A stretch of DNA of 58,748 bases from Nitrosopumilus sp. b1 (GTDB lineage: Archaea > Thermoproteota > Nitrososphaeria > Nitrososphaerales > Nitrosopumilaceae): positions 72,174 through 130,921 of the forward strand of contig NZ_MU078717.1 of assembly GCF_014078545.1 (NCBI RefSeq), written 5' to 3'. The translations under genes and the position numbers were made by a program. Below are positions 36,189-45,113 of this stretch, piece by piece (the first letter of the stretch is position 1; every line of letters begins with the position of its first letter). The notes under the pieces were generated by a model. It made no database searches and was not told the origin of the DNA. It was given only the letters and a program-made list of their open reading frames with translations.

Positions 36189-37014
36189 GTTTACTCATTT
36201 GCCTTAATCCACGCTTTTTTAGTCTAACAAAGACTGCGTGTTTATTATACTTTTTAATGGTTATTGGTTCACCAAAACCTGCAGATTTTACAACTTGTGC
36301 ATCCATTACAACATTGCAATCATGAGAACAAATAATCTCTACCTTTTCATCTGGAACTACAATTGATTCTAGTCTGTACACTGGAGCAACAGGTGTGATG
36401 ATTAGTACATCAAGGCTTTCATGTAGAATTGGCCCTCCAAGTGAAAACGAATGTCCAGTTGATCCACTGGGTGTTGCAATTATTACTCCATCCATCTTCT
36501 GTTTTACGGTGTCGTTTTGGAATTTTATCTCAAATTCTGCAGTCTTGGTCAAGTTTGTTCTATTAATGTAAATCTCATTTAGAGCTGGTGGAAAGTCCTT
36601 TCCAGCACAGGAAGCAACTACTCTGGTTCTTTTTTCTAGAATTATCTTTCCTGCAAGCATCTGGTTTATTGCAGTGTCTAATTCATCAATCGTAATCTCT
36701 GACAGAATGCCCCTATTCCCACCTACATTAATGGTCAAAACAGGAACTTCGTTTCGTAGTTGTCTAAAGGCCCTCAACGTAGTTCCGTCTCCGCCTAATG
36801 TTACAACAAGGTCGAGTTTCTCTTTTTTTAACTCCTCTATGGTGTCCACTTGTTTAGTACCTTCTAGTTTTACTGGCGCAATAGTAAACACTGTTGATTT
36901 TTTTGAAAGGAATTTTTTTGATACCTTGGTTGCAGCATCTTCAGACTCCTTTGAGCCGAATTTACTAACAACTGCAACTTTGTTTAATTTCAACCATGTG
37001 TGTATCATTTGCAT
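36178..37014 (-). CDS. nadK: NAD kinase
   Basis: Makes NADP from NAD. The GGDGTTLRAFRQL motif lies at about residues 75-87, with NVGGNRGILSE, LNEIYINR and TPSGSTGHSFSLGGPIL following in order. 278 aa. Start: ATG 37014, with an in-frame ATG two codons later. Probably co-transcribed with nob1. Confidence 0.94.
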   Translation of the reverse strand: MQMIHTWLKLNKVAVVSKFGSKESEDAATKVSKKFLSKKSTVFTIAPVKLEGTKQVDTIEELKKEKLDLVVTLGGDGTTLRAFRQLRNEVPVLTINVGGNRGILSEITIDELDTAINQMLAGKIILEKRTRVVASCAGKDFPPALNEIYINRTNLTKTAEFEIKFQNDTVKQKMDGVIIATPSGSTGHSFSLGGPILHESLDVLIITPVAPVYRLESIVVPDEKVEIICSHDCNVVMDAQVVKSAGFGEPITIKKYNKHAVFVRLKKRGLRQMSKLGF

Positions 37015-37090
37015 TTACTTAAAAATGATAGTTTTGGGATTCTAAATTGGGAAAAACAATTAATTAAGCAGATTTTCAATTAAACTAGAT

Positions 37091-37936
37091 ATGAGTTACG
37101 CACATCCTGAAGTTTTAGTTGATACAGAATGGGTATCAAATAATCCTCCAAATGAAAAACGACGTTTAGTTGAAGTTGATTATGATCCTGAAAATGGATA
37201 TAGAAAGGGTCACATTAAAGGTGCAAGCTTAATTTGGTGGAAGAGAGACATCAATGATCCTCTTACTAGAGATATTATCGATAAGAAAAAATTTGAAGAA
37301 TTAATGTCAAAAAATGGAATCACTCCCGACTCTGAAGTCATTCTTTATGGTGATTTTAATAATTGGTTTGCAGCTTTTGTGTTTTGGGTATTCAAGTATT
37401 ATGGACATGAGAATATCAAAATTATGAATGGCGGACGCAAAAAATGGGAATTAGAAAATAAGCAATACACTACTGAAGAACCACAAATTACTAACACAAA
37501 ATACACTGCTAGTCCCCCTGATGAAGGCTTGCGTGCATACCTGTATGATGTTCGACGCGCACTTGACAGACATGACACTGTAATGGTTGATGTTCGTTCT
37601 CCAAAGGAGTTTACAGGTGAGATTACTGCTCCTCCAGAATACCCAATGGAGCATGCACAGCGTGGTGGACATATTCCTAGAGCAAATAACATACCATGGG
37701 CAACTGCAGTTAATGATGCAGATGGGACATTCAAATCTGTAGCAGAGCTAAAACAAAACTATGAACCAAAAGGTGTTACTTCAGATAAAGACGTAATTTG
37801 TTATTGTAGAATTGGCGAGCGTTCCTCACATTCTTGGTTTGTCTTAAAGTATCTGCTAGGTTATCCTAGAGTTAGAAACTATGATGGTTCATGGACTGAA
37901 TGGGGTAACATGATTGGAAACCCAGTCGAAAAATAA
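37091..37936 (+). CDS. Thiosulfate sulfurtransferase (SseA-like rhodanese)
   Basis: 281-aa two-domain rhodanese. The active loop CRIGERS has the reactive Cys at about 239, the loop type of thiosulfate-using enzymes. VDVRSPKEFTGEITAPPEYP and GGHIPRANNIPW are second-domain signatures. It is the second such enzyme within 1.5 kb, with Nob1 and NAD kinase between them. It overlaps the next gene by 23 bases. Confidence 0.92.
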   Translation: MSYAHPEVLVDTEWVSNNPPNEKRRLVEVDYDPENGYRKGHIKGASLIWWKRDINDPLTRDIIDKKKFEELMSKNGITPDSEVILYGDFNNWFAAFVFWVFKYYGHENIKIMNGGRKKWELENKQYTTEEPQITNTKYTASPPDEGLRAYLYDVRRALDRHDTVMVDVRSPKEFTGEITAPPEYPMEHAQRGGHIPRANNIPWATAVNDADGTFKSVAELKQNYEPKGVTSDKDVICYCRIGERSSHSWFVLKYLLGYPRVRNYDGSWTEWGNMIGNPVEK

Positions 37937-38249
37937 TTCTGGGCTGGACTTACCTATTTTAAAAAAAGGTAGTTTCTATTACATTAAAGAGAGCAAACTT
38001 GATCTGGTCTTAGAGGACAGAACAAAAAGAGGCCTTACCATCAAAGAGCACTCTATTGATGAAAAGCTAAACGTAGAATCTGACAAGGGAATGATCCATG
38101 ATATGGATGGAATAGGCCATTGGGTTGTAATCAGGTGGTTTTTCCCAAAGAACTCATTTGATCTATCTGCTGTTTTGGTTCATGCAGAAACAATGGAAAA
38201 AAAATACACAGAATTACGCGAATTAACATGTCCGGATGACGGGGACTAG
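37914..38249 (+). CDS. Hypothetical protein downstream of rhodanese
   Basis: 111-aa protein, start taken as TTG 37914 inside the rhodanese end; no ATG occurs before residue 60. The sequence from GLDLPILKKGSFYYI onward is mixed alpha/beta with a HWVVIRWFFP strand, and no Cys except near the end. No family recognised. Overlap suggests translation coupled to the rhodanese. Confidence 0.6.
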   Translation: METQSKNNSGLDLPILKKGSFYYIKESKLDLVLEDRTKRGLTIKEHSIDEKLNVESDKGMIHDMDGIGHWVVIRWFFPKNSFDLSAVLVHAETMEKKYTELRELTCPDDGD

Positions 38250-38255
38250 ATAAGG

Positions 38256-38263
38256 TTTTTAAA
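38256..38263 (+). promoter_or_regulatory. TATA-like box of the ferredoxin gene
   Basis: TTTTTAAA centred 27 bases before the ATG at 38287, consistent with a leaderless strong promoter. Confidence 0.5.
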
Positions 38264-38286
38264 CAATTCGTAGTTAGAGAAATCAA

Positions 38287-39255
38287 ATGTCATTATTGCT
38301 TAAGGATCGCGTTTACACAATGGAGTCGCCCACTGCGAAACGTGGTGTATATCCTTTACATGGTTACAAATTAGGTTTGTATAGATTACCAATTAAACTC
38401 GAAGATCCTGCCGAAATAAAGTCTGTTCATGATGGCATGAAAAAAACCTTTGAGATGGATACCTATGCTGACAGAATCTATGCTACATACAAATGGAAAG
38501 AACAAAACATGGAGGATTCAGATGCAGCAGGTTACGAAGAAGTTGAGCTAAGTGTTACAGTCGAAGTTGTGACAGGAGAAGTTGTAGATATTATTTATCA
38601 AATATTCCCAATTGAAAAATTCGGAGACCCACAATGGGTTAAAGATTACAGAAAGAAGGCAGATCATTTTGCAAAGATGATGATTGATACTATTCTTAGA
38701 AATACAATTCTTGCCGACAAAATGATTGAATCAATGTCAAAGTCTGAAAAGATTTCACTTGCAGCTGCAATGGAAAAACTAGAAGATATGACTCCTCTTG
38801 CAAAAATTGTTCCAAACGGAAAACCAAAACCAAAGGTTGCTGCACCAGAAGGACAAACACAAACTGCATCTGTAGAAGAGGAAGTTGTTGAAATTCCAGA
38901 TGGTGCAAAACCAGGACCGATTGATGTTGAATACAAATCACATATGCCAGCTTCAGCACCATTCAAGGTAGAAGCAACAGGTCATACAATCAAAACTTGG
39001 GGAAGAAAAGGAACTGACAATGGTATCATGGGTGTTTGGGGAGAATTTGTCTCAGTTGATTATGATATTTGCATTGCAGATGGAGCATGCATTGATGCAT
39101 GTCCTGTTCAAGTCTATGAATGGTTTGATTTTCCTGGAAATCCAGCATCTGAGAAAAAACCATTAATGTCAAAAGAACCTGATTGTATCTTTTGTCTTGC
39201 ATGTGAAGGAGTTTGCCCTCCAAAAGCAATCAAGATCTTCGAAAACAAAGGTTAA
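38287..39255 (+). CDS. Large zinc-ferredoxin-like 2x[Fe-S] protein with N-terminal extension
   Basis: 322 aa. The last 110 residues resemble zinc-containing ferredoxins of Sulfolobales: a GHTIKTWG...GVWGEFVSVDYD lead, a first cluster motif CIADGACIDACP (three Cys plus Asp, 3Fe-4S type) and a second CIFCLACEGVCP (4Fe-4S), joined by FPGNPASEKKP. Unlike the roughly 100-aa ferredoxins it carries about 200 extra residues with no Cys, no membrane span, and a Lys/Pro linker. It could be the electron partner of the 2-oxoacid oxidoreductase at 12672. The extension's role is unknown. Confidence 0.85.
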   Translation: MSLLLKDRVYTMESPTAKRGVYPLHGYKLGLYRLPIKLEDPAEIKSVHDGMKKTFEMDTYADRIYATYKWKEQNMEDSDAAGYEEVELSVTVEVVTGEVVDIIYQIFPIEKFGDPQWVKDYRKKADHFAKMMIDTILRNTILADKMIESMSKSEKISLAAAMEKLEDMTPLAKIVPNGKPKPKVAAPEGQTQTASVEEEVVEIPDGAKPGPIDVEYKSHMPASAPFKVEATGHTIKTWGRKGTDNGIMGVWGEFVSVDYDICIADGACIDACPVQVYEWFDFPGNPASEKKPLMSKEPDCIFCLACEGVCPPKAIKIFENKG

Positions 39256-39300
39256 TCTTTAATTTCTCACATACCCTTTCTTGCAAATATAAATACGGAT

Positions 39301-41343
39301 GTGGGCATTGCCCATTTAGGGATGGGCGCTAATCCTTTTACTCAATTAGTCTTTGATCTCTTCATCATTGCCGCCATTCTAATTACTGCTTACACAGCCA
39401 ATTTCTATTATCTTGCATTTCTCTCATCAAAGCGAAAAGATGCGCTTGGCGTAATTGAAACTGACGAACCCACAATTACAGTTCAACTTCCAATCTATAA
39501 TGAAAAGTATGTTGCTGCTCGTTTAGTTAACGCAGTATGTGCAATGGATTATCCAAAAGAAAAAATGCGAATTATGGTTCTTGATGATTCTGATGACGAT
39601 ACCGTTGAACTCTTAGAAAATTTAGTTGAAGAGCGAAAAAAAGAAGGATTTCAAATAGAACATGTCAGACGAGGAACTAGAAGTGGCTACAAAGCAGGTG
39701 CCCTAAAACATGCTATGAAATCCACTAATACAGAACTTGTGGCAATATTTGACGCTGACTTTATTCCTCCAAGCTGGTTCCTCAAAAAAGCAATACCTCA
39801 TTTTGTAACTTCTAACATTGGATTAATTCAATGCCGTTGGGGACACGTAAATGAAAATTATTCTGCCATCACCCAAGCTCAAGCACTTAGTTTGGACTTT
39901 CACTTTTTAATAGAACAAAAAGCAAAGAGTAACTCTCATCTTTTTATGAATTTTAATGGAACCGCCGGAATTTGGAGAAGAGAATGTATTGAGGACGCTG
40001 GTGGATGGCATACTGCTACCCTTGTTGAAGATCTTGACTTGAGCTATAGGGCACAAATGAAAGGATGGAAATGCCTCTTCTTACCTGACATTGTAGTTGA
40101 TGCAGAGCTTCCAGTCCAGATGAATGCTGCAAAGAGGCAACAGTTTAGATGGGCAAAAGGCTCAATTCAATGTGCAATAAAATTACTCGGAGAAATTGCA
40201 TTAAAAAGAAAGATTGCAGTTGAAGCAAAAATTCAAGCCTTTATTCAATTAACTCGACACATTGTTTTTCCACTAATGCTTGTTCAGTTTCTATCTTTGC
40301 CTGTATTGCTTGCAGCAAACATGAATCTGTATGTTGTCAGCTTTCTTCCCGCATTAACAATTGCAGCATATTTTGCAATGGGTCCTGGCGCATATCTTAT
40401 TGTAATTCAGAAACTCTATCATGAATCTTGGAAATCAAAAGCAAAGGTTCTGCCTTCTTTACTTCTTTACAGCGCCGGAATGTCTGTAAATAATACGGTT
40501 GCAGTCTTTGATGCAGTATTGGGTAAGAAGAACGAATTCTTGCGAACTCCAAAATATGGTATTATAAAAAACACTGATGATTGGCGTGATAAAGCATACA
40601 ATCTACCATTTACCAAAACCACTCTGCTTGAAATCTTCTTTGGCATATACGGCCTATTAGGAATCTTAATTTCGGTTTTTTCTAATAATCCTGTTTTTGC
40701 TCCAATAATAGGAATCCAAACATTGGGATTCTTCTATATTGCTTATCTGAGCCTCTCCCACTCAAGATTTAAAAGAATTAAATCAAGTTCCAATCACGTA
40801 GTAACAAAGGCAGAGAAGATGGCAAATTACGGATACAAACTTGCAATGATAGGAATTGTTGGAATAATCGTGTTTGGTGCCTTTATGGCTTTTGATGGAT
40901 ACGGAAAGGACGTATATCCATTGGATCTTTCAAGAGGTTATCTCAGTGAGATAAGCCGAGCTACTGAACCACAAGCAGTCATGGTAAATGTACTTGAAAT
41001 AAAAGATCAACTTCCAAAAGAAGGAAACCCCGTCTGGATATTTGCAACTGCAGAAACTGATTTTGGACTCATGCAATCTTCGCTAGATAGTATGTATGCA
41101 ACTGCAGAAAAAATATCTTCATCTCCTAGAGATAGTTCAGCATATCACACTGGTATGACAAGTATCAAACACAGTGCAATTGAATTACGTGAAAATATCA
41201 TGAATGCAACTCCTTACATGTACGTTAGTGTTCAAAATATTATCTTTAGTACAATGTGGATTGCAGCAATTTTGGGAATCTTTGCTGTATTGAAAAGAAA
41301 GAACCAACAACTCAAGGCATACGATCTTGCTAATGATGTCTAG
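39301..41343 (+). CDS. Membrane glycosyltransferase family 2 (cellulose-synthase/ceramide-glucosyltransferase-like)
   Basis: Up to 680 aa. An N-terminal TM (about 13-37) is followed by a GT-A domain: VQLPIYNEKYVAARLV, VLDDSDDDT, the DxD at FDADFIPP, VEDLDLSYRA and the QQFRW motif. Four or five TMs follow (about 315-385 and 455-545), then an extracellular region and a final TM at 650-670 with a basic tail. The GTG at 39301 gives 680 aa; the TATA-like box at 39287-39294 may instead fit the in-frame ATG at 39322. Likely builds a surface polysaccharide or glycolipid. Confidence 0.87.
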   Translation: MGIAHLGMGANPFTQLVFDLFIIAAILITAYTANFYYLAFLSSKRKDALGVIETDEPTITVQLPIYNEKYVAARLVNAVCAMDYPKEKMRIMVLDDSDDDTVELLENLVEERKKEGFQIEHVRRGTRSGYKAGALKHAMKSTNTELVAIFDADFIPPSWFLKKAIPHFVTSNIGLIQCRWGHVNENYSAITQAQALSLDFHFLIEQKAKSNSHLFMNFNGTAGIWRRECIEDAGGWHTATLVEDLDLSYRAQMKGWKCLFLPDIVVDAELPVQMNAAKRQQFRWAKGSIQCAIKLLGEIALKRKIAVEAKIQAFIQLTRHIVFPLMLVQFLSLPVLLAANMNLYVVSFLPALTIAAYFAMGPGAYLIVIQKLYHESWKSKAKVLPSLLLYSAGMSVNNTVAVFDAVLGKKNEFLRTPKYGIIKNTDDWRDKAYNLPFTKTTLLEIFFGIYGLLGILISVFSNNPVFAPIIGIQTLGFFYIAYLSLSHSRFKRIKSSSNHVVTKAEKMANYGYKLAMIGIVGIIVFGAFMAFDGYGKDVYPLDLSRGYLSEISRATEPQAVMVNVLEIKDQLPKEGNPVWIFATAETDFGLMQSSLDSMYATAEKISSSPRDSSAYHTGMTSIKHSAIELRENIMNATPYMYVSVQNIIFSTMWIAAILGIFAVLKRKNQQLKAYDLANDV

Positions 41344-42815
41344 GTAGTTCCAAGCTCTTTTCTTAACTCGTCTACTCCCCTAATTCCAAAAATATCTCTG
41401 ACCTGCTGCAGTCTAATTGATTCTTTTAGAAGGTCTTTACCCAGATTGTTTGATAGTATGTTAAAAACATCTGAAAATCTAATCTCCCATCTGTCTGCAC
41501 AATCAAGAATCTTGCTAACTGCCCACTGTCTAACTTCGTGAGGAACTGGCATCTTTTCTTGTGATTCAATTGAAACCTTATCAAACAAATTCACTATCTC
41601 TGCAGTTTGAGATGCCATACTCTCAAGGTCTTTAATTTCTCCATATTTTGATTCAGAAGTCATCCTAATTGTTGATTGGTACTCTGATAGTTTTAGCAAA
41701 GCCATCATCTCTTTTGATGAATCACTAGATGCTTTGTTTGTTACATTCTTAATTCCTTGTAATTCCTGGAAGACCTTGTCCGTCTTTCTGTGAAACTCAG
41801 AACTGGCATCTTCTGATCTCTTGACCAAATCTGACAGTGTAGATATCTTTTGCTCTATCGTGTTGGTTTTGTTATACACATTATCCTTGAAATCAGAGAA
41901 TTCACTCTGAACAGATTTTAGATTTTCACCCATAAATGCAGTTGCCTCGGATCTCTTTACTAGGGAGTTGATTTCACCCTCTAAATTCTGAATTTTACCG
42001 CTGAGATTCAGAAGTGATTCTGCCTTGGTTGATATTGCCTGAAATTGATTTTTCAGACCCTCAATTACTGTTCCCAAAGAATCTATCTTCTCTGCGCGGG
42101 TAGATATTGACTCAATCTGTTTTTGTATTTTTGTGATCTCAGCTTTAATCTGTGATGTAGAATCCATTTTTTCTGACATTTTTTGCAATTCTGATTTTAG
42201 ATTTGAAATGTCAGTGCTCTGAATCTTACTTGTTTGCTCTGTAATTGTTTTTAATGTCTCTTTTAGTTTACTTAATTCTGCATTTATTGAAGATGCATTC
42301 TCTGTCTTTGCTGAAACTTTTCTTAGATCATCTCGAACTTCGTCCACTCTTTGCGCAATTTTGATTATCATTTGAGAATTATTCTTAATCGAATCCATGC
42401 TCTCTGAAACCTGTTGAGATAGTTTTGCAGACTCTGGAGATGATTTCTGAACATCCTCAATTTTTTTAAGCTCTTCTTGCAATCTATTTGTCTGATCGTT
42501 AATTTTTGAAATTATGTTGGAGTGATTTCTTACCTCACTTAATCCTGAAAATAACTTTTGAGTATCTTCTTCTAAAATGTTAATTTGCTTTGATTGTTTT
42601 TGCATATGTTCAATAGCTGTTGTTAATGTATCGATCATTCCTTTCATTGAGATAAGCACCTTTTGATTATCGGCAAAAATCTTTGTCATTGATTTAATTT
42701 CTTTTGATAATGTTTTTGTTGTATCTGACACGGTTGCAACTTTTTTTAATAGTGCAGCTTGTGTAGGCTCCTTTTTTGTAGTCTTTTTTGTTACTTTTGT
42801 TGTCTTTCCAGCCAC
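41340..42815 (-). CDS. Long coiled-coil protein with conserved C-terminal domain
   Basis: 491 aa. A Lys/Thr-rich tail (MAGKTTKVTKKTTKKEP) leads into heptad-like sequence from about residue 20 to 390, rich in S/K/E/L/I with few aromatics, no signal peptide and no membrane segment. The last 95 residues (from about SQTAEIVNLF) are a more compact helical domain with two Trp. The layout resembles cytoskeletal or chromosome-associated proteins, but no family is recognised. It overlaps the glycosyltransferase end by four bases. Confidence 0.75.
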   Translation of the reverse strand: MAGKTTKVTKKTTKKEPTQAALLKKVATVSDTTKTLSKEIKSMTKIFADNQKVLISMKGMIDTLTTAIEHMQKQSKQINILEEDTQKLFSGLSEVRNHSNIISKINDQTNRLQEELKKIEDVQKSSPESAKLSQQVSESMDSIKNNSQMIIKIAQRVDEVRDDLRKVSAKTENASSINAELSKLKETLKTITEQTSKIQSTDISNLKSELQKMSEKMDSTSQIKAEITKIQKQIESISTRAEKIDSLGTVIEGLKNQFQAISTKAESLLNLSGKIQNLEGEINSLVKRSEATAFMGENLKSVQSEFSDFKDNVYNKTNTIEQKISTLSDLVKRSEDASSEFHRKTDKVFQELQGIKNVTNKASSDSSKEMMALLKLSEYQSTIRMTSESKYGEIKDLESMASQTAEIVNLFDKVSIESQEKMPVPHEVRQWAVSKILDCADRWEIRFSDVFNILSNNLGKDLLKESIRLQQVRDIFGIRGVDELRKELGTT

Positions 42816-42874
42816 TCCCTTCAGAGATTAAAGAATAGATAAAAAAGTTAGGATAAAAAGAAAAGAGATGAGAG

Positions 42875-42982
42875 CTAATTGTTTACTACTTCTGGCTCAT
42901 GCAACAACTCGTGAAATGTCTTTTCAGCCAGACCATTCATGCTCTCTACAAAGTTTTTTGGACAGTATTCACATCTTATCAT
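42875..42982 (-). CDS. C2H2 zinc-finger mini-protein (35 aa) under an operator-like palindrome
   Basis: ATG 42982 to TAG 42875. CEYC at residues 4-7 and H....H near 24-28 (HELLH) give a C-x2-C-x16-H-x3-H spacing; the loop is longer than in the standard finger at 16581. The remaining residues are acidic at the end (EPEVVNN). A TATA-like CTTATTAATAG (43004-43014, minus) is 27 bases upstream, and a palindrome lies between it and the start. Confidence 0.65.
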   Translation of the reverse strand: MIRCEYCPKNFVESMNGLAEKTFHELLHEPEVVNN

Positions 42983-42986
42983 AAAT

Positions 42987-43003
42987 TACGGTAATGTACC
43001 GTA
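42987..43003. promoter_or_regulatory. Operator-like palindrome between TATA and start codon
   Basis: TACGGTA and TACCGTA are perfect seven-base arms with a three-base centre. The site covers the predicted transcription-start region of the mini-gene at 42982, the classical place for a repressor site. Confidence 0.5.
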
Positions 43004-43039
43004 CTATTAATAAGATGGTGATTGTGTTCTTACCAAAGA

Positions 43040-43098
43040 GTAGTCAGATACCCCAGGTGTCTTTCATCATGATTCAGATCACCTAATCATCATTCTAC
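43040..43098 (-). ncRNA. C/D box sRNA (2'-O-methylation guide)
   Basis: On the minus strand, in order: GTAG (43098-43095), C box ATGATGA (43093-43087), nine-base guide (43086-43078), D' box CTGA (43077-43074), three-base spacer, C' box ATGATGA (43070-43064), sixteen-base guide (43063-43048), D box CTGA (43047-43044), CTAC (43043-43040). The outer GTAG/CTAC pair closes the terminal stem. All four boxes are perfect consensus with archaeal spacing. It lies in an otherwise gene-free part of the 42816-43204 gap. Confidence 0.8.
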
Positions 43099-43173
43099 AG
43101 ATGTTTTTTACAATGCAAGAATAAAGACGTTAAACATTTGGCTCTTCATAAGATAGTCCGTTCTTCTGTTAGT

Positions 43174-43182
43174 CTTTTTAAA
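43174..43182 (+). promoter_or_regulatory. TATA-like box of the Kef-type antiporter gene
   Basis: CTTTTTAAA centred 27 bases before the TTG at 43205. Confidence 0.5.
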
Positions 43183-43204
43183 GTCAATAAAATACATCAC
43201 ATCA

Positions 43205-44521
43205 TTGAGAGATTATTTTTTACAAACTGGAGCCGATGAAATCCAAGATTCTATCAGTCAAAGCTTTTCAAATATTATTGATCAAATTACTCCGGACCTA
43301 AGTCACACGAACTTTGTTACTGACTTGGCTATTATCATGATAATAGGCGCAGTAGTTACTTTAGCATTCTTCAAAATTAGGCAACCCCTAATCATTGGTT
43401 ATCTCTTTGCAGGAATGCTCATTGGACCTCTTTCTCCATTGTGGGCTTGGCTACTTCCTGAAGTAGAACCTTCTAGTCATTTGGAGGGAATAGGCATACT
43501 TGCAGATATTTCCGCGTTGAATCTTTTTGCTGAGATTGGTGTAATCTTGTTACTATTTGTTATAGGTATAGAATTTCCATATGCAAAGATCAAATCTATT
43601 GGTAAAGTAGCAGTAGGGGTCGGAACGATTGGATTGTTTTCAACACTAGGGGTGGTATTTTTAACTGCAAATTCATTTGGCATGAATTTTATGGATTCAT
43701 TGTTTTTGGGTGCTGCGTTATCAATTAGCAGTACTGCAGTAATTGTAAAGATTCTGACTGACATGGGCAAAATTAAGAGAGAATCATCAATTCTGGTTTT
43801 GGGTATATTGATTATCGAAGACGTCGTTGCCGTAATTTTGATTTCTACATTACAATCTATTGCACTAGTCGGAAGTGTTTCAATAGAAGGAATCGTGGTT
43901 GTGGTCTTAGTAGCAACTGGATTGATAGTTGGCACATTTACAATTGGTACGAGAATTATTCCTCAACTTATTGACAGAGTAGCAGCTGCAGAACATCGCG
44001 AAATTCTGCTTTTGAGTGTATTAGGACTCTGCTTTGGATACTCATTACTTGCCAATTTTGTGGGTCTATCTGTTGCAATAGGGGCATTTCTAGCAGGGGT
44101 TTTGGTAGCAGAATCAAAGTCTGCTGAAGTCTCCAAGATAATATCAAGTCCAATTAAAGACATGTTTGTAGCAATTTTCTTCATTTCTGTAGGTGCATTA
44201 ATGGATGTTAGTCAAGTTGGAGATTACATTATTTTGGCTCTGGTGCTAATTTTGGTAGCAACTTTTATGAAATTTGGAGGAAATTTACTAGGGAATTTCA
44301 TTTTCAGACAGAAAAGAAGAAAATCACTACGATCTGCTTTCACACTTGCTGCACCAAGAGGAGAATTCTCAATTGTAATTGTCAAAACTGGAGTTGACAT
44401 AGGTGCAGTTAGCAGCTTTGTGTTTCCTCTAATTGGTTTAATTTCAATTATTACGGCGTTCATTTCGCCATTTTTAATAAAGGCTAGTGACAAGATAGTT
44501 CCAAAACTCAAGGAAGATTAG
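43205..44521 (+). CDS. Kef-type cation/proton antiporter (CPA2 family)
   Basis: 438 aa, start TTG 43205. After a polar N-terminal 40 residues come about 12 membrane segments. IGYLFAGMLIGP, FAEIGVILLLFVIGIEF, LGAALSISSTAVIVKIL and APRGEFSIVIVKTGVD are signatures of the CPA2 monovalent cation:proton antiporters. No cytoplasmic TrkA-N/RCK domain is attached. The gene after it begins three bases downstream, so it may encode a soluble partner. Confidence 0.9.
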   Translation: MRDYFLQTGADEIQDSISQSFSNIIDQITPDLSHTNFVTDLAIIMIIGAVVTLAFFKIRQPLIIGYLFAGMLIGPLSPLWAWLLPEVEPSSHLEGIGILADISALNLFAEIGVILLLFVIGIEFPYAKIKSIGKVAVGVGTIGLFSTLGVVFLTANSFGMNFMDSLFLGAALSISSTAVIVKILTDMGKIKRESSILVLGILIIEDVVAVILISTLQSIALVGSVSIEGIVVVVLVATGLIVGTFTIGTRIIPQLIDRVAAAEHREILLLSVLGLCFGYSLLANFVGLSVAIGAFLAGVLVAESKSAEVSKIISSPIKDMFVAIFFISVGALMDVSQVGDYIILALVLILVATFMKFGGNLLGNFIFRQKRRKSLRSAFTLAAPRGEFSIVIVKTGVDIGAVSSFVFPLIGLISIITAFISPFLIKASDKIVPKLKED

Positions 44522-44523
44522 AA

Positions 44524-44958
44524 ATGACACAAGATGAAATGAAAAAATTACTCGAGCAAGTACATGAAGGAATTACCACATTTGATTACAATGGCACAAA
44601 AATCCCATGTATCATACTGTCAGAAAAAAGATTTGATGAAATCATGCAAAAAGTTGCTGGAAAACCAATATCTGTTGATACTAATTTGAATATTTTACAA
44701 GATGGATTAGGACATGTCTTTGTTGAGGTCTTACTTACATTTTCAGATGGTGGAATCAACGAAAAGATATTGCTTAATGCAAATACTTCTTTAGAGTTTT
44801 TTGAATTATTGGCAAAGACGTCAATGCTTGCAATATCTTCACCGCATTCTGAGATTGGTAAAGATAATGTCTTTATGATTCAGTTGCCAAGGCCTGAAAA
44901 AGCCACAAACGCATTAGAGATAATAAAACGTGGTATAGAATCATCTAATTCAAATTAG
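44524..44958 (+). CDS. Hypothetical protein coupled to the antiporter
   Basis: A 144-aa soluble protein starting three bases after the antiporter stop. It has a helical start, a strand-rich middle (GTKIPCIILSEKRF, HVFVEVLLTFSDGG) and a C-terminal helix. It is not a TrkA-N or TrkA-C domain by motif. Context suggests a regulatory or accessory role for transport, but this is inference only. Confidence 0.65.
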   Translation: MTQDEMKKLLEQVHEGITTFDYNGTKIPCIILSEKRFDEIMQKVAGKPISVDTNLNILQDGLGHVFVEVLLTFSDGGINEKILLNANTSLEFFELLAKTSMLAISSPHSEIGKDNVFMIQLPRPEKATNALEIIKRGIESSNSN

Positions 44959-44959
44959 A

Positions 44960-45033
44960 TGCAGTTGCCGGGATTCGAACCCGGGTCACGAACTTGGCAA
45001 GCTCGAATATTAACCAAACTGTACTACAACTGC
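44960..45033 (-). tRNA. tRNA-Gly(GCC)
   Basis: Minus strand: acceptor GCAGTTG (45033-45027) pairs with CAACTGC (44967-44961), discriminator A at 44960. Anticodon stem CGAGC/GTTCG with loop TTGCCAA, anticodon GCC. T arm CCGGG-TTCGAAT-CCCGG. No intron, no encoded CCA. Confidence 0.95.
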
Positions 45034-45113
45034 TCAATCGATGTTTTCGAGTTTCTCTATTAAAGGGTACTGATTATTGCGATTATTTTTATCCTAAATG
45101 AGTAAAGTACTGT

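Noticed and set aside
34965-37936. Rhodanese, Nob1 and NAD kinase block as a new sulfur-relay system
   Set aside because: Nob1 and NAD kinase are housekeeping genes on the opposite strand; two rhodaneses close together do not by themselves show a shared pathway.
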